NCBI GenBank assembly: GCA_030743915.1
Contig: JASLRP010000096.1
Location: 1 to 6,796, forward strand
Source of the DNA: SAR202 cluster bacterium
Lineage (GTDB): Bacteria; Chloroflexota; Dehalococcoidia; Lucifugimonadales; UBA1123
DNA: 6,796 nt
Reading direction: 5' to 3'
Shown here: positions 5,443 to 6,796 of the stretch, in pieces
How the letters are laid out: each line of letters opens with the position of its first letter
Numbering within the stretch: position 1 is the first letter of the stretch
The notes under the pieces: model-generated
What the model saw: only the letters and a program-made list of their open reading frames with translations
Told to the model about the DNA's origin: nothing
Database searches by the model: none
Program-made: the position numbers and the translations under genes

Positions 5443-6533
5443 TTCAGAATCTCCCCAAGAGCCGCAGTGAACGCGTCGGTTTGGTCTGGAGTTCCGATGG
5501 CTACCCGGAAAGTGTCCTGGAGCCGCTCCGAGCCGAAATTGCGGACGAAAATGCCTCTGGAGGCCAGGTTTTCATACACCCGGCTGGCTTCCTCGGGGTT
5601 CGCCAACTGGCAGAGAATGAAATTGCCTTCGGAAGGCCAGGGCGTAATGCCCGCCATCTCTTCAAGCGCTGCCTGGAGTCTGTCTCTTTCCGAGACGATT
5701 TTAGCCACATTGTCCAGGAGGGCTGGCGCGTCCTCTAGCGACGCTAGGAGGGCAGCCTCAGCCGCGACGTTGACATTGTAAGGCGACTTGATGTCTACGA
5801 TGTGATTGACAAGCCCCGGGTTCATTATGCCGTATCCGACTCTCAACCCTGCCAGTCCTGCCCATTTGCTCATCGTGCGCAGCACGACCAGGTTGTCATA
5901 GTTGGGCACAAGGTTGGCAACCGTCTGATTGCAAAACTCATAGTAAGCTTCGTCGATGACTACGACCAGTCCGGTGTCCAGAAGTTCCTCAACTGTCTGC
6001 TTGTTGATCAGGTTCCCTGTCGGGTTATTGGGCGAACTGACGAAGACAATCTTCGTTTTATCGTCCACCGAATCTCGAAGCGCGTCCATATCTATGTTGA
6101 ACAGTTCGTCTCGTTGGACTAGCTGGACAGATCCACCCGCCACCCGAGCGGAGAAAGCGTACATGGCAAAGGTGGGTTCAAAGTCCAGAATGCGGTCGCC
6201 AGGCTCGATGAAGAGCCTGAACAGCAAGTCGATCAGTTCGTCGGCGCCTGCGCCTGCGATAATGGATTCAGCATCGGCGCCTGTGTAATCGCTCAAGGCT
6301 TGCCTGATCTTCCTTTGGCGCGGGTCTGGATAGATGTGAAACGGGACTTTTGAGACCGCTTCGGTGGCCGCTGGCGACGGGCCGTAGGGATTCTCGTTTC
6401 CATTCAGCTTGATGATCTCAGATTCGGGTATGCCCGCCTTCTGCGCCAGCAGTTCAGGTGGTTCAACCGGGGTGTAGGTTTGCACATTGGCAAGATGTCC
6501 CCGGATTTTCTGTTCTATGTTTGACTGTGCCAT
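5439..6533 (-). CDS. hisC: Histidinol-phosphate aminotransferase
   Basis: HisC is a PLP enzyme of fold type I that transfers an amino group from glutamate to imidazole acetol phosphate, giving histidinol phosphate, in the cytoplasm. The 364-residue protein has normal length and motifs in order: LNGNENPYGPSP from residue 43, the YPDP loop, GAGADELIDLL, and SPNNPTGN. Then come DEAYYEF with Asp194 (contacts the PLP pyridine nitrogen) and RTMSKWAGLAGLRVGYG, whose Lys223 should form the Schiff base. IKSPYNVN and a C-terminal small domain with VRNFG complete it. ATG 6533 is preceded by a G-rich run that could serve as a Shine-Dalgarno sequence. It lies between hisD and hisB, whose products use the compounds on either side of its reaction. 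Transaminases of this group can have broad specificity, but the his context makes HisC the clear call. Confidence 0.96.
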   Translation of the reverse strand: MAQSNIEQKIRGHLANVQTYTPVEPPELLAQKAGIPESEIIKLNGNENPYGPSPAATEAVSKVPFHIYPDPRQRKIRQALSDYTGADAESIIAGAGADELIDLLFRLFIEPGDRILDFEPTFAMYAFSARVAGGSVQLVQRDELFNIDMDALRDSVDDKTKIVFVSSPNNPTGNLINKQTVEELLDTGLVVVIDEAYYEFCNQTVANLVPNYDNLVVLRTMSKWAGLAGLRVGYGIMNPGLVNHIVDIKSPYNVNVAAEAALLASLEDAPALLDNVAKIVSERDRLQAALEEMAGITPWPSEGNFILCQLANPEEASRVYENLASRGIFVRNFGSERLQDTFRVAIGTPDQTDAFTAALGEILK

Positions 6534-6546
6534 TGCGGCCCCCCAG

Positions 6547-6559
6547 TTCGATTATCGAA
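6547..6559. repeat. Short perfect palindrome upstream of hisC
   Basis: TTCGAT and ATCGAA form a 13-base perfect palindrome around a single central T in the 78-base gap between hisD and hisC, 13 bases before the hisC ATG. It could be an operator half-site pair or chance. The rest of the gap (6534-6611) shows a TACAAT sequence on the - strand but no matching -35, so I do not call a promoter. Confidence 0.3.
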
Positions 6560-6611
6560 TGAATTTCGACCCATTGTACAACTGCTGACAACCTTCTGCG
6601 ACATCCCGCCG

Positions 6612-6796
6612 TCATCCTCGGTCTTGCGGGTCCCCCAGCATCTCTTCGCGAATCTCTGCTGCCTCAGCGTGGGCGGTCAATCCTTCCGCCCTTGCAATGA
6701 CTGCCGCTCCCGTCGCAAGCTCGTTTGACACTTCATCAGATAACGCGACAACCTGCATGATCTTCACGAATGAATGTATGCCAAGACCGGAGTTGA
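6612..6796 (-). CDS. hisD: Histidinol dehydrogenase, C-terminal 60 residues (cut by window edge)
   Basis: HisD oxidises histidinol to histidine in two NAD+-dependent steps, the end of the pathway. Reading the - strand from 6794 gives 60 residues ending at the TGA at 6614-6612. The piece matches the end of the family: SGLGIHSFVKIMQVVALSDE (family: SGLSVxDFxKxxxxxxxS), then an alternating helix and ARAEGLTAHAEAAEIR. The His in EGLTAHA is the position of the zinc ligand equivalent to E. coli His419. Most of the enzyme, including the catalytic Glu-His pair, lies beyond the right edge. After the zinc ligand there are 18 more residues, a normal short tail. hisC follows after 78 bases, so the order hisD-hisC-hisB is that of many bacterial his operons. 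Confidence 0.92.
   Translation of the reverse strand, partial: NSGLGIHSFVKIMQVVALSDEVSNELATGAAVIARAEGLTAHAEAAEIREEMLGDPQDRG

Noticed and set aside
5732..5751. Strong palindrome CTAGCG-A-CGCTAG with flanking CCT/AGG in hisC
   Set aside because: It lies inside conserved hisC coding sequence with almost no loop. It is more likely a chance result of codon choice than a functional site.
5323..5781. 152-residue open frame on the + strand opposite hisB/hisC
   Set aside because: It is Ser/Ala/Arg-rich translation of the antisense of two clear his genes, with no independent evidence.
6534..6611. Internal promoter for hisC on the - strand, based on TACAAT
   Set aside because: No acceptable -35 lies 16-18 bases upstream. 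The TTGTCA nearby is only seven bases away.

Overview
The window is a bacterial chromosomal region of moderately GC-rich, gene-dense housekeeping DNA. It carries purine genes on the + strand that converge on a histidine operon on the - strand. I see no mobile element, tRNA, rRNA, CRISPR array or phage gene. The host cannot be fixed from the sequence alone. A DUF3105 membrane protein, a small PurS and the style of the proteins would suit a Chloroflexota (Dehalococcoidia/SAR202-like) or another deep-branching, actinobacteria-like lineage. This is an inference of low to moderate confidence.

Layout, + strand: the 3' half of guaA (GMP synthase, 1-821), a small TfoX-N-like gene (825-1163), purD (1160-2419), purE (2429-2887), purC (2934-3809), a 119-bp gap with an inverted repeat and a possible promoter, a DUF3105 single-pass membrane protein (3929-4573), and purS (4582-4830). 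Layout, - strand, read from right to left: the 3' end of hisD (6796-6612), hisC (6533-5439) and hisB (5442-4843). The purS and hisB stop codons face each other across 12 bp. The largest stretch without a gene is 3810-3928, and the only other sizeable gap is 6534-6611.

How the genes work together: PurD, PurS (with PurL and PurQ, not seen here), PurE and PurC catalyse steps of de novo IMP synthesis, and GuaA makes GMP from XMP. HisB, HisC and HisD catalyse three of the last four steps to histidine. Histidine synthesis releases AICAR, an intermediate of the purine route, so the two clusters are metabolically linked, but the sequence shows no shared control.

Most of the window is ordinary. The best leads are: (i) a textbook intrinsic-terminator hairpin at 864-889, lying inside the 5' coding part of the TfoX-like gene, between guaA and the purDEC block, where it could act as a translation-sensitive attenuator; (ii) replacement of usually conserved active-site-region residues in PurE (His to Gly) and HisB (Asp to Gly); (iii) a purS without purQ or purL, placed behind a DUF3105 membrane protein; and (iv) an inverted repeat with alternative pairings in the purC/DUF3105 gap.
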